Origin: Enoplolaimus lenunculus
Lineage: Eukaryota; Nematoda; Enoplea; Enoplida; Thoracostomopsidae
DNA length: 64,000 bases
Direction of reading: 5' to 3'
Assembly (NCBI GenBank): GCA_030248215.1
Contig: JASANG010000169.1
Location: 1 to 64,000 of the forward strand
This document shows positions 25,789-35,262 of this stretch, piece after piece; position 1 is the first letter of the stretch, and every line of letters starts with the position of its first letter. Position numbers and translations under genes: made by a program. A model generated the notes under the pieces. That model ran no database searches, was not told where the DNA came from, and was given only the letters and a program-made list of their open reading frames with translations.

Positions 25789-28700
25789 AGCAATTTTGTT
25801 TCGTGCTCGTTAATGTTGGTTTATATTGCATTTTTATATGATTAGCTATAGTAACGCGCCGTTCACAATAATTTTTAGTGGCTGCCACCGGTTTGTGCTG
25901 TTTGTAAAATTGTTCACGCGCTCGTTGGCCCCAATAACTAATCTGTGGCTGTCCTTTAAAATTTATGCTGAACGGCACGTAATACTGCTAGCGTTTAACA
26001 GCAATGACGTTCACATAGTACAGTAATGGTATTTTGAGGTCTATTTTGATTTATGTAGCTTTGAAAAAATGATAAGCGGTATGTACTTGGGCGAAGTGAC
26101 ACGCCAGATTTTGGTTAAACTAACAGAAGACGGTCTGCTGTTCGATGGCCAAGGTTCCGAAGATCTTTTCGCGCACGGTGGATTCCCGACCAAATATGTT
26201 TCTGAAATGGAGATGTAATAATTATTTCGCATGATTTAGTTTAAAATATGTGCAACCACTGTTATTACAAACACGTGATGGTCTTAGTTTGTTATTGTTT
26301 CAGCATGGTTTGAGAATGATATAAGTAGAGCAGAATTTATGACAGGTTTTAGTATTTTTCTGTAAACACCGTTTATCTCCAGCTCAACACAGTAAGTTGT
26401 CAACACAGCAGTGTGCTATGTCTTAACTGCTTAGAGTTATGAGTCTGAAAAAGAAAACTTGTCGTATTGTTAGGATAGGTTAATTGGTTGCAATATTTGC
26501 AACATTTAGCTCCACGTACACATAGACTAAATTAAACTTAATTTGCATAAATTTTATCTGGATTACGTATATGTCACAGCTATCATTCACATAACTGTAA
26601 AATAGTATGCTCTAAACAGTGCACTAACTTGCAGTAGGCTTTAAACTGACATTTAGATCTTCCCTTACATATTCGCGTTCAGTTTTTTTATGAAATTCCT
26701 CAGCTTTGAAACATTGTGAAATTATTTTTTGACTTTGTTTAAAAGTTTTAATAGGAATGCCAGTGGTTGAAAACTTAAGCATACCTTGTGATATTTTTGT
26801 CTGAAACTGTTAATGTCTTGCAAAATCGTAAAACGGTGCATTCTTGCAATTTTGTCTGTTGGCTCAATAAAACTTGATTCGATTTGCGCTACTAGTGTTA
26901 TTTTGCATTCGTGCTTTGTATTTCTGCGCCTGAACTTGTGTGCGGCGTTTTCGGTAACTTAATTTCACTCGGGTGCAAACTGCACACAGTCCAGGTCTTG
27001 ACAAATCTGCTGAACGATTCCAAGCTACATTCGTTTCATGAATGTTTGACAATAATTATTAGATAGGTAAATAGTGATATTCATATGATTTTGTAGCGAC
27101 CTTGTTGAAGAAGACAGAACATTCTCAACAACGATGAGTATTCTAGAGGATTTGGGTCTCGAAGAAGTAACAGTGCAAGATTGTGCTCATGTGGCATTCA
27201 TTTGTTCTGCAGTTTCTACACGGGCGGCTTATATTTGTGCAGCTGGTAAGCGCGATGTTCATTTAGGTTTATGTGGTATAGTGCAAATAGGTTTGCTGTA
27301 TGACGTGTGCGTTATGTTAGGATATAACTGGTGTGTATGCTCTTCTTTGCACCACTGTTTCTCCTCTATGGTAAGTAGTAAATCTCAAGTGGAATTCTAA
27401 CTGAACTAATCCAGTGTTTCTAACTTAGCTAACTCAATGTTGCAGTACATGACCAATTGTGTCAAAACAAAGGCAGTGCAGACCAATCACGCTTTCTGTA
27501 GCTATTCATATAATATGGCAGCGCCATTTTTTATGTTGTGACTAAAGTACATTTTAAATCGTTGTTGTTTTATCCAAGTACATTAATAATAGAGGCCCAA
27601 GGTAACTAAACCTATATCAAGCCTAAGTCTGACTCTGCCAGTCTCTAATGCCCTAGTCGCTTTTTGTGCTGGCTTCCCAAAGCGTTTTATATTTTGTGCT
27701 CGGGGGTCGACAGGTGGATGTCTGTCTGTCCGTCCGTCCGTCCGAAAAGAATCTCAGGAACCGCTCAACCGATTTTTATAATTTTTTTGTTTGAAAACCT
27801 GTTATTGGTGTTTCAAAATATTAAGCCGTTTATTAGGCTAATTGGCATAATTGGTTAAGCATAAATTAGTACTTTTTACTGTATTTCACTAATATTACTA
27901 AGGTTAAAAGCAATCTATTTTTAGCATAACAGGTTTTTGGTGCGAGGAATCTAAATAAATTGGCTACAAACCTTTAAAACCGATAATTGAATAGTTAGCA
28001 AATAGCAAATTTAAATATTAGCATAATTGATAAATCGAAATTAGAACTTTTTGTTCACTAATTATTAGGGGTTTACGCAATCTAAATTCAGCAATAAAGA
28101 ATTTTTGAGTGCTTGGAATCTAAATAAATTTTCTATAAACCTTCAAAACCGATAATCGAATAGTTATCTAATAGCTAATTTGCATATTAGCATACATCAC
28201 AAGACAAAATTAGGACTTTAACTTATTTCAATAATTATTAGGGTGACTGAAGGATTTTTGGGCGCGAGGAATCTGAATAAATTGTTTACAAACCTCCAAA
28301 ACCGATAAACGGATAGTTAGCGAAGTCTAATTTGCATATTAGCTTAATAGTTTACGTGTGTTCGAGCTTCGCCCAATACATGTAGTCCCACTACGACTGG
28401 AAATGATGTAATGTATATATCCAATCTGTTCTTTAGTCATCTGTATTTAAACTGGAATCGACGTCGGCATATTTTCAAAACATAAATAGATATCGGCATC
28501 GGCAAAAAATTTTGGTTACTGAACGATTTTTGGGTGCGAGCAATCTGAATAAATTGTTCAAAAACCTCCAAAACCGATATATGAATAGTTAGCTAATAAC
28601 TGTTGCACATTTGCGCAATTATTGCTTAAGTGTATTCGAGCTTCGCTCAATACATATAGTCCCAGTACGACTGGTTACACGTTTCATGATAATCACAATA

Positions 28701-29791
28701 TATTTCGATATAACGTTTAGGTATTGCTTTGTTACTGAACCGAATGGCGAAACCATATGTCACCGTTGGAGTTGATGGTTCCGTGTACCGCTTTCATCCA
28801 ACATTCAAAACACTCCTCCGAGACAAAATTGCTGAATTGGTTGATCCAAGCATCGAAGTTAGTGTGCAGGGTGTTTTTGTAGAAGTAATTTATTGATTTT
28901 AGAGCGGCGTAGAAGGAGATTTATAGCAAATTCAACTTTAAACAAGTCAAAAACCTTAACACTCAAAGCCGAGATTTGCCAGAAGGCGGCTTTTATAAAC
29001 TTGATTGCAAATTTATTTTCCCGTTCCTACTGCATCGGTGATTTAAATGAACTGTGCGGTAGTGCTTAAAAAAGCTTCATAAACACGGTTCCGCAAGTCT
29101 TTCTGTTTTCAATCGGCAATCCCAATCAGTAAACAAATTGTTTGCAGATGCTTCTGCTATTGTGTTTTTCGTATTACTTTTGTTACCAGGATGCCAGGAA
29201 TTAAGTCTTGGTCGCGGCTAGTCTCGGTATTTGGCAGGTCTCGGTGTCGGTCTTGATTTTGGAACTCGGTGGTTTAGAACCGAGACTAGAAGTCGAGTAT
29301 TCAGCAAATGAAAAATATAAAAAACTATAAGAAACAAAAAAAACTACGAAAAATCATTAGAAATAATTTATTTCTTGCCCGGTCTCGGTGTCGGTTTTTA
29401 ACCGAGACCGCCCATTCGTACAGGATGCTGCGACAGGACATAAAATCTTTTAATCTCCTTCTAGAACGCATGCAGGATTAAAAATTTTTATCAAAACCAT
29501 AACCCGGTATTAATCAGATAGCGGATCGAAATATTGATAGCATCAAAATGCAGTCATTGTGTCGTCCGTTAATGTGTGATTTCTGATTAGCGTAGATGAA
29601 CTGTTGCAACTCCATATACGTCAAGCTATATTATTTTAGAAAAGTCGTAAGAAGCTGTTTTGTTTAAGTTTAATCTCAAGCTATCGGAAGACGGCAGTGG
29701 ACGTGGTGCTGCATTGGTGGCTGCGGTTGCGTGTAGAATAGAAGAAGAACAAGCGGCAGCCAAACAATACGCCGAAAAGCAACGCTCATAG
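10820..29791 (+). CDS. Hexokinase, single-domain, 11 exons
   Basis: Phosphorylates glucose to glucose 6-phosphate with ATP, the first step of glycolysis, in the cytosol. Exons: 10820-10906, 21228-21384, 22021-22160, 22580-22795, 23438-23537, 23870-23955, 25575-25687, 26059-26214, 27097-27245, 28721-28857, 29669-29791. All introns are GT..AG and all junction phases agree, giving 487 residues, the usual length of a 50-kDa one-domain enzyme. Visible motifs: [10 protein letters not shown] (88-97), FTFSFPC (155-161), ITWTKGF (172-178), LLNDTTGT (209-216; Asp212 should be the catalytic base), VGTGSNACY (233-241), INTEWGAFG (265-273), VGVDGSVY (417-424) and [10 protein letters not shown] (454-463). 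Two ATGs sit side by side at 10820 and 10823; either could start. Exons 2-11 are very secure. Exon 1 (29 residues) rests on a phase-0 CAG/GTGAAA donor and a plausible N-terminus, and a different first exon in the 10.3-kb intron 1 remains possible. No second catalytic half is present. Confidence 0.95.
11066..11754. other. Hexokinase intron 1, unremarkable part
   Basis: AT-rich intron sequence; apart from isolated CCGGT words near 11722-11752 I see nothing that can be named. Confidence 0.4.
11755..12190. mobile_element. MITE family K (ATCCGGT words) in hexokinase intron 1
   Basis: GTACAACCAGATATCCGG opens and ATTATCCGGTCGCACAGTAC closes it; the tips are imperfect inverted copies. Both ends carry ATCCGGTA and CCGGTTCCGG words. 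The end of a similar element lies at about 19985-20075. Confidence 0.5.
12284..13240 (+). repeat. Composite repeat family L, copy 1
   Basis: It starts CCAGTCGTATTGGGACTACA, then AGCGAAGCTCG. It then repeats a monomer of about 155-190 bp with TTAGCTAACTATTC, ATCGGTTTTG, GTTTGTAAACAATTTATTC and CCTCGCACC blocks. A GGACGGACGGACGGACATCC tail and CGAAACTCCAAGCTTCGCTC follow at about 12890-12970. Further monomers run on to about 13240. The short AGCGAAGCTCG / CGAGCTTCGCT inverted ends recur in every full copy. It is non-coding, and its transposition type is unclear. Confidence 0.7.
13667..14130. repeat. Minisatellite, ~50-bp GGTAAAAACC...CATAAAACC units
   Basis: Six or so diverged units, GGGGTAAAACCGAATTTTTC followed by ATAAAACCGCTCACAACC, start near 13667, 13716, 13775, 13829, 13871 and 13920. 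Two longer units of about 95 bp with ATGTGATTAATTAC follow at about 14000-14130. Open frames across it come from the tandem structure. It lies in hexokinase intron 1. Confidence 0.7.
14453..15557. mobile_element. Long-TIR element, GACCCCC family, copy 2
   Basis: GTCGTATAAAAAATGACTCC and CCCCCCGGGCATATTTTCAC at the left are mirrored by GGGGGTCTTTTTTTCATGCG and GCATTTTCATGGGGATCC in the complement of the right end. The TIR runs about 150-190 bp. The interior (about 14780-14910) matches copy 1 (3112-5163) in reverse orientation, including GGCGTAGCCAGAATTTTGG and GTGTAATTACAAATAAGGA. A family B end (GATGTGCCGATTGC) is seen at about 15101. No transposase is visible. Confidence 0.7.
15558..16955. 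other. Hexokinase intron 1, no recognised gene
   Basis: AT-rich. At 15655-15740 short GGGCT/AGCCC words recur in both orientations, and at 16700-16740 a few CCTAGG/AGCCTA words do. I see no other structure. Confidence 0.4.
16956..17241. mobile_element. Possible DNA-transposon end (CAGTGGCGGATCCAG)
   Basis: CAGTGGCGGATCCAG is a tip shared by many animal DNA transposons. A reverse-complement variant, CTGGATCCATCACTG, lies at about 30764-30778. No partner end can be assigned with confidence here. Confidence 0.35.
17242..17435. mobile_element. MITE family B end, adjoining family L
   Basis: TAGGGATGTGCGGATTAATC followed by ATCGGCATCGGCAC is the family B tip. The family L copy at 17436 starts before a right B tip appears, so L probably inserted into B. 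Confidence 0.5.
17436..18414 (+). repeat. Composite repeat family L, copy 2 (most complete)
   Basis: CCAGTCGTAGTGGGACTACA and TTGAGCGAAGCTCG open it. Four monomers of about 150-175 bp begin near 17516, 17667, 17825 and 17999, each with TATTAGCTAACTATTC, a TCGGTTTTGG block and CCTCGCACCCAAAAACC. A (GGAC)n stretch and CGAAACTCCGAGCTTCGCTC close it. The end GAAACTCCGAGC TTCG GCTCGGAGTTTC forms a near-perfect hairpin. Confidence 0.75.
18466..19098 (-). repeat. Composite repeat family L, copy 3, inverted to copy 2
   Basis: In reverse orientation it begins with the GTCCGTCC tail and runs through about three monomers (CGAGGAATTTGAATAAATT, AATTTGCATATTA). It stops near 19098 without the CCAGTCGTA tip. 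Copies 2 and 3 stand tail to tail across about 50 bp. Confidence 0.7.
19099..19751. other. Hexokinase intron 1, nothing recognised
   Basis: A short duplication (AAGTTAATCGATGCATTTGA and GGTTAATCGATGCATTTGA, near 19170 and 19330) is the only structure I see. Confidence 0.4.
19752..20080. mobile_element. Family A and family K fragments
   Basis: CAGGGCGCAACTGGAATTGC at 19752 begins a family A tip with TACCGGAACCGGG words; a family K end (ATCCGGTATCCG, GCCGGATATTAAACCGG) occupies about 19985-20075. Neither has a clear partner. Confidence 0.5.
20661..20960. mobile_element. MITE family F (GGGGCCGG words)
   Basis: AGATGTCTTACCCGGGGCCG opens and CCCGGCCTCGGGACATCTCT closes the element, about 300 bp. 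Flanks TATATAAT and TATATCCA agree only partly. Relatives of one end lie at 57094 and 9344. Confidence 0.55.
21570..21985 (-). mobile_element. Two tRNA-derived SINE units, hexokinase intron 2
   Basis: Read on the minus strand, two consecutive units each have a TGGCGYAGTGTTA- or AGGCACAGTGGTA-type A box and a TAGATCGAGCC- or TAGATCGAAACC-type B box. A shared body follows (ACATAGACTGACATGGGGCC, TACTGCCGCGCTATGAAC). The same body occurs on the plus strand at 41195-41400. The units are diverged from true tRNA genes. Confidence 0.65.
25061..25345. mobile_element. MITE family K2 (CAGGGTGTAACCGGATATCC tip)
   Basis: The tip is followed by TTTCCGGTTCC and by TTCCGTTATAGAAGTAACGG. A close relative starts at 32285 and another at about 31891. 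No right tip can be fixed here. It lies in hexokinase intron 6. Confidence 0.5.
25760..25789. repeat. (ATT)n microsatellite
   Basis: About ten uninterrupted TTA/ATT triplets in hexokinase intron 7. Confidence 0.9.
26215..27096. other. Hexokinase intron 8, nothing recognised
   Basis: AT-rich intron with ordinary GTAATA donor and TTTTGTAG acceptor. No repeat family could be assigned. Confidence 0.5.
27675..28402 (-). repeat. Composite repeat family L, copy 4
   Basis: In reverse orientation: GTCCGTCCGTCCGTCCG tail, about three monomers, then GTGTTCGAGCTTCGCCCAAT and TAGTCCCACTACGACTGG, which is the family tip. It lies in hexokinase intron 9. Confidence 0.7.
28440..28676 (-). repeat. Family B tip joined to a truncated family L copy
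   Basis: ATCGGCATCGGCAAAAAATT at about 28491 is family B sequence. Directly after it, one family L monomer and the L tip (TTCGAGCTTCGCTCAATACA, CAGTACGACTGG) run to 28676. As at 17242, B and L are in contact. Confidence 0.5.
29200..29425. mobile_element. MITE family C (TCTCGGT words), small copy in last hexokinase intron
   Basis: GTCTCGGTATTTGGCAGGTC and repeated TCTCGGTGTCGG words at the left are mirrored by AACCGAGACCGCCCAT at the right. The outer tips are worn. Confidence 0.55.
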
Positions 29792-30127
29792 CCACATATA
29801 TATAATGTGTTGACATTGCCTGCGTGTAGACTGATACATGATGCATTGTTTCAGGACCCAAATCCTTTAACTTTAGCAGTATTCGCAACTGTGTGTATCA
29901 CCAAGATTTATCATCAATTGCTGATAGGTCCGTTTCAACGTGGATTTAACATGTGTTTCAGTAACCGGCAGTACTGTAACGTGCTGCAAGCTTTACCATA
30001 TTGAATTTATTTTGAACATTAATGTAAATTTTTGAATTTGACCTTAATCAGTGAGCCGCCATGTAGCATGTTTATTGAGACTAAGGTTTTTGATTGGTTT
30101 TGTTTTCACGCGGGGTAAATGAATTGC

Positions 30128-30133
30128 AATAAA
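30128..30133 (+). promoter_or_regulatory. Candidate poly(A) signal of hexokinase
   Basis: AATAAA, 337 bases after the TAG stop and before the next repeat at 30311, in an otherwise AT-rich 3' region. No competing canonical signal lies between the stop and this point. Confidence 0.45.
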
Positions 30134-30310
30134 CTGGGTGCATATTCATTTACTTAATTTAATATTTAAGTTGTATGTAGGTATGTTGATTATAATTGCA
30201 CTAATTTATTATGTACCACAGCATGTGAATTTTACGTTTAAAGTACATTGTTCTTTAATAGTAGCTGTTGTTTAGTTATTTGGTACGTATCCTTCACGGT
30301 CGTATTCAAG

Positions 30311-30630
30311 CAGGGATGGGAGTCTCGGTATTTGGCTGGTCTCCTCATCTCGGTTTTTGTTTCGGTGGTTTGGAACCGAGGCCAGACTTCGAAGATTCAG
30401 CAAATGCTGATGAACCTGTAAAAAGTAAAAGTTAAAATTGTAAACTATTAACTGATGCCTGATAAATGAAATTTCGCTGTGAATCTGTGAATTTTTCTAA
30501 TTACGCAATAATTGTGAGCAAATATTCAGAAAAATGCAAAAACACTATGAAAAACACAAAAAATACGAATAACGCATAAGAAACAAATTCTTTTGAAGTT
30601 TCGGTTTTTAACCGAGACCACCCATCCCTG
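30311..30630. mobile_element. hAT-like MITE family C, full length
   Basis: CAGGGATGGGAGTCTCGGTA opens and TTAACCGAGACCACCCATCC, then CTG, closes the element. The TIR is thus CAGGGATGGG plus TCTCGGT words. It is 320 bp and non-coding. Flanking octamers match only partly. Confidence 0.75.
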
Positions 30631-31890
30631 TATCTAGGGAGAGAGGCAGCAGAGGGCACGGGCTTCAACAGGGGTTAAAACCCAAATTTCGGTTAAAGAT
30701 TTAGTGCTGAAATTGTATTTGGCATTTCATTCGCGTATGTTGTTCCCATCGAAAATTTCTGGATCCATCACTGGCAACCGTTAGGATTTATCATTAACGA
30801 GATATGAATTTTTGAAAGTGTTCGATGCTGATTCGGTTTAAATGCAATATTCTGTTTTGTAGTTGAGAAGTATTTAGGTTGTATAGTTTATTGCAATTAA
30901 ACAAATATCTGTCAGTTCGCGTACGACATTGATAGTTAAAATTTTAAAAAGTATAGCGCCGCCCTAACAGTTTTGCTTAGTTTTATAGATGTATTATATA
31001 GCATATGTACGTGTAACCCTATGCAGTGCACTTTTGTCAAAGATCTTGTAACCTAGTATTGTGCTTGTATGTAGATATGTTTTCAGAAACCCGATGCAAA
31101 AAAAGTTAAATTTGTTGCAAACCCCTTTTTAGGGAAATAATGTTAATGATGAAACGATTCATTTTCTTGTATTGTGAGATAAATCGGTACATGTATCTCC
31201 CATTTAAGGACTGGTACAGCGAAAAATTGATAATTAGCGACGCATTGGGATATAAAATAGTTCCAAAATTTCTAACTTCACGGATCTCTGCTATTCTTTT
31301 TACAGAAGTGACGTAAAATAGTGGCATGATGTTTTTAAGCTAACATTGGTTTATATATGTATATATGGATAATAATATACCGATGTCTGTGATATACCTT
31401 ACAGTTTTTCGTTCCAAAATTTGGAAAAATCATTACTTATTTTAAATGTTAATTAGGTACTGTCAATTCATACAATATTAAAAGTAGAATTGTTCTATTA
31501 TTTGTGAGCAAATATTACACCGCAAGAAGGCAAAATATTTTACGGATTTCCATAGCCGGAAGTTAGATTGGGAATAAATTTCGTAATTTTTATTTCATAT
31601 CTATAGTTACTGCAGCACATTTCTAACTAAAAATTGCAAGATATATACGTCTTTTAGAACTAAAACGGAAAATTGGGAAATACATGCGGGATTTTTAATT
31701 TTGAGCATTAAAATAAAAGAATTCCCGGTATATACTTTCATACTACTTAAACGGACACCGATTTTCACTGGAAACAGATATCTGGCTATGCCCTGGATTT
31801 TACCCATTTGTTAGGATACGAAAAAATGTTTTGCGTAAACTAACAGCTAGCATTGCACTAAACGCAAACTATTCTACTTTGGTATTAACC
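30631..31890. other. Intergenic after hexokinase, nothing recognised
   Basis: One possible transposon tip (CTGGATCCATCACTG) lies at about 30764. Otherwise AT-rich sequence without a gene-like frame. Confidence 0.4.
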
Positions 31891-32880
31891 AACAGGCTAC
31901 AGGCTGGAACCGTTTATCCATTTCCGGTAAAAATCGCTGTCCGGTCCGTTATAGACATATCGGGAACTCTGTTATTTTACTTTCAAAATTAGTTATAAAC
32001 GACGTATATGTCTCCCTATTTTTCACCATAGATATGCTGTAATTGTTTGAAATGAAATAAAAATTGTGAAATTAATCCAAAATCTTAAAAATTTCAATGC
32101 AACCGCCACTTTTTCTCTAAAATTGTTAATCAGTATCCGTTTCCGTTATACTATTGCTATCCATTTACACCGTGATAACCAGGTTGCGACGGTAAAACTT
32201 GATGTTCGTTTTCGTTCTAGAGCAATGCCGGAATTCAACTCTTTTTGCTGAACTACTTCAAAACAAATTTACACACCTATATATCAGGGTGTAACCGGAT
32301 ATCCGTTTCCGGTAAAAATCGGTCTCTGTTTCCGTTATTGAAATAACGGAGTTTGTTATTGTTACGTTCAAAATTGCTTTTAGATCATGCATGAAACTCG
32401 TGGCCCATGTATAGAACAGGGCCGGATCGTTTTCCGGAGGGGCTATAATAGAGTCAGTTTAAGCTTTAGACTAATTTTTTTGCTTAGGATTAGGCTTGGG
32501 AATAGGCTCATCCATAGGCTTAGTCTTATGAACAAGTATGCTTATACTACTGTTCAGGCCCTGTTCTATACATGGCCAAACTCGCAATCATTCGTCACAT
32601 ATATAAGCTGCAATTGTTAAAAATAAAATAAAAATTACGAAATTTGTTGAAAATCTAAAATTTTGATGCATCCGCTGGTTTTTAATTTCAAATTTTTCAA
32701 AAACCGGTGAATACATGCAGGCCTAAATTGTGTTGGCAGAAAAATAAAATATTTTTGAAACTTTTATACTTCAATATCCGTTTTCCGTTATTTTGATCAC
32801 TATCCGTTTGCGTTTCAGCTTCCGTTATTTTTACTATCCATTTACACTAATATCCGGATATTAAAAATACCCGGATACGT
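31891..32880. mobile_element. Two MITE family K2 elements in tandem
   Basis: The first runs from about 31891 (GGCTGGAACCGTTTATCC) to about 32175 (CCATTTACACCGTG). The second starts CAGGGTGTAACCGGATATCC at 32285 and ends near 32868 (CCATTTACACTAATATCCGG). Both contain TTCCGTTAT words and share CAAAATTAGTTATAAA- and ATGCATCCGC-type interiors with 25061-25345. A third element is nested at 32401. Confidence 0.55.
32401..32577. mobile_element. 177-bp MITE with TTAGGC-like core and target duplication
   Basis: CCATGTATAGAACAGGGCC at the left and its exact reverse complement, GGCCCTGTTCTATACATGG, at the right form a 19-bp perfect TIR. AAACTCG (7 bp) flanks both sides. The core has degenerate TTAGGC/CTTAGG words. 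A fragment of the same family (GAACAGGGCTGCAACAGTAG) lies at about 33254-33312. Confidence 0.8.
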
Positions 32881-32919
32881 ATCCGAAAAAAACATTTTTA
32901 TGTTAAAAGTGAAAAAGTT

Positions 32920-33010
32920 CCCCCACATTTGCCGGACCTCCGACAAAGATATTACCGGAGTAAGAGGTCGATTTTTTGCCGGAACCGGAGGCAGACCTCA
33001 GGTTGTATCG
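32920..33010. mobile_element. MITE family M end (GCCGGAGGCAGACCTC)
   Basis: TTGCCGGAACCGGAGGCAGA and following bases match 35870-35912 and, inverted, 37207-37290, where GGAGGTCTGCCTCCGGC appears. This is an end shared by one MITE family. Confidence 0.45.
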
Positions 33011-33542
33011 AGAATCACCAAGTATTAAAAAATCTTTTAGCTGGTTATATATCCATATTTGCATATCTAATGAACAAAAGGTCTCGTATTCTTAAGTGTT
33101 GCGATCCTGTGACGCTTAGCAGCTTGCCTAAACCCAACACAATCAGATCCGTCAAACAAAAACTTTCGAAAAAATATAGATTTGTTTTGATTTTTCGCAA
33201 CGGAACCCTTGAAGTCAAATATCAGTCAATATGAATAATGGACAAGGTAAGAACAGGGCTGCAACAGTAGTATAAGCAAAAGTAGTATAACCAAATTCCT
33301 AGGCTTCGGTATTTTTCACCTCCTGTTGCACCCTGCTGGATATCTGTTCGGTACCAAAAACTCCGTTATTTTAATACTAAAAATTTGTGCAGAATTTTTC
33401 ATTACAAATCAGCTCCAATTGTTCATCTGAAATAAACAAATGACCAAATGTATCTTTCAAAAATTTTTGCTCGTCCGCTATATTTCTGTAAAATTTTTGA
33501 AAACCAAGCGAAGATTTGCATGTCTCAACAGTTGTATTGGCC

Positions 33543-34205
33543 AGAATGCAACCGGAATTACGAAATCAATATTCAATACCATTAAATTTTTTACTTATTT
33601 CTGTGTAAATAGAAAATTTACCAAAAGCAAAATCTACCCTCTTTAAACAAGGATTTCGTGTGCCTACCTCTTCAACATTATAATTCATGCAACAGCTATT
33701 AAACGTAATATACCTGAAAAGTACTAGTAAAATTTGTTGCAGGATTTGCAATCCCGGCATCTTATAGCGCAATATCTCATCGAACTCCGTCCCGGAGAAC
33801 ATATACGTCTTAAATTAAAAACATTATATTTAAAGCAACAACTTTTAACAGTCTAAACATAGCATAAAACTGGAGATAACACGTATTTAGGAACAAAGAC
33901 TTTCATTAACTTAGAATTTTTTATCTCAACAAAAATCAATAACTAATTTGCATACCACACACCTGTTTAACAAATCTAAAAATTTTGGCAATCCGAGAAA
34001 ATTAACCATCGAAGATACCAAGATTTCGCTTCCGCGACCAATTATAATCTAAAATAAAGCTGATTCAAGTAAATAAATACCTTTTGTCAACTAAATGTCA
34101 TTTCACCACTAAATGTACCAGAAAGAAAACTAAAATGAATTTGTCGGTGGCATGAAAAAAATTAACTTTCCGGTTCCAGATTCAGTAATTTTTTCAAATT
34201 CCGAA
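33543..34205. mobile_element. Degraded family A element
   Basis: GAATGCAACCGGAATTACG at the left, and CCGGTTCCAGATTCAG plus CAAATTCCGAAAAATCGG at the right, recall family A, as does the GTCGGTGGCATGAAAAAAAT block near the right end. It is longer and more worn than the 390-bp copies. Confidence 0.45.
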
Positions 34206-34218
34206 AAATCGGGCAAGA

Positions 34219-35262
34219 GATAATGTCATTCACACGTTATAATGCGTGCGGTCCGCACATGCAATGTCCCTACCGTTTTGAACAGACAGCATACATGTCC
34301 ATACCGTTTATTAAACGCAATTTTCGTCGCATCACTTGCGACACAAATTGATGGATATTTAGGCGTTTTCGGCAACGGTGTAGCGGACAAATTCATAATC
34401 CGCGAACAGTGTGCGGACTTTTTAATTTGGCAGGAAATTGAAACTATGATGGTGACTTAAAATCTGGCGGGAAATAACAACTTTTGAAAAAAATTTAAAT
34501 TTTGGCAAGAAATTCAAATTTTAAGGGTAAAACCAAGTTTTGGCGGGAAATTCAAATTTTGGCGGGAAATTCAAATTTTGGCGGGAGAATTTAAATTCTG
34601 GTGGGAGAATTTAAATTTTGGCGGGAAATTCAAATTTTGGCGTAAAAATTCAAATTTTGGCTGGAGAATTGGAATTTTGGCTGGAAATTCAAATCTTAGT
34701 CCTAATATTCAAATTTTGGCGGGAAATTCAAATTTTGGCGGGAAATTCAAATTTTGGCGTAAAAATTCCAATTTTAGCGGGAGAATTTGAATTTTGGCGG
34801 GAAATTCAAATTTTATGCAGGAATATTCAAATTTTGGCGGAAGAACTTAAATTTTGGTTATAAATCCAAATTTAGCAGAAAAATTCAAATTTTGGCGGCA
34901 GTATTTAAATTTGGGTGGGAAAATTCAAGTTTTGGCGGGAGAACTTAAATTTTGGCGGGAAATTCAAATTTTGGCTGGAAATTCAAATTTTGGCTGGAAA
35001 TTCAAATTTTGTCGTGAGAATTTGAACTTTGGCGGGAAATTCAAATTTTATGCGGGAATATTCAAATTTTGGCGGGAACATTTAAATTTTGGCGAGAATA
35101 TTCAAATTTTGGCGGGAACATTCAACTTTTAGCGGGACAATTTAAATTTTAGCGGCAAAATTCAAATTTTGGCGGGAAATCGAAAATTTTGAGGAAAAAC
35201 TAAATTAGGACGTTGTGTGAGCAAAGCGCACGCGTTATAACGTGTGAGTGACATAACATCCC
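34219..35262. mobile_element. TIR element carrying a GGCGGGAAA array
   Basis: GATAATGTCATTCACACGTT and ATAATGCGTGCG at the left are mirrored by CGCACGCGTTATAACGTGTG and AGTGACATAAC at the right, a TIR of about 35 bp with few mismatches. Almost everything between about 34500 and 35185 is the minisatellite listed next. The open frames that run through it (repeats of FKFWREIQILAGNSN) are by-products of the tandem units. No transposase is present. Confidence 0.75.
34500..35185. repeat. Minisatellite of TTCAAATTTTGGCGGGAAA units (E2F-like words)
   Basis: About 35 units of 19-21 bases, AATTCAAATTTTGGCGGGAA, in head-to-tail order with scattered changes (GGCTGG, GGCGTAA). By eye about nine units hold an exact TTTGGCGGGAAA, the consensus for E2F/DP binding. 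The same unit forms the core of the element at 3328-4319. Confidence 0.85.

Noticed and set aside
34578-35132. Open frames coding repeats of FKFWREIQILAGNSN
   Set aside because: They arise from the tandem 20-base units, appear in more than one frame, and do not suggest a real repeat protein.
34500-35185. Regular short repeats as a possible CRISPR array
   Set aside because: Units are head to tail with no unique spacers, inside a TIR element in animal DNA.
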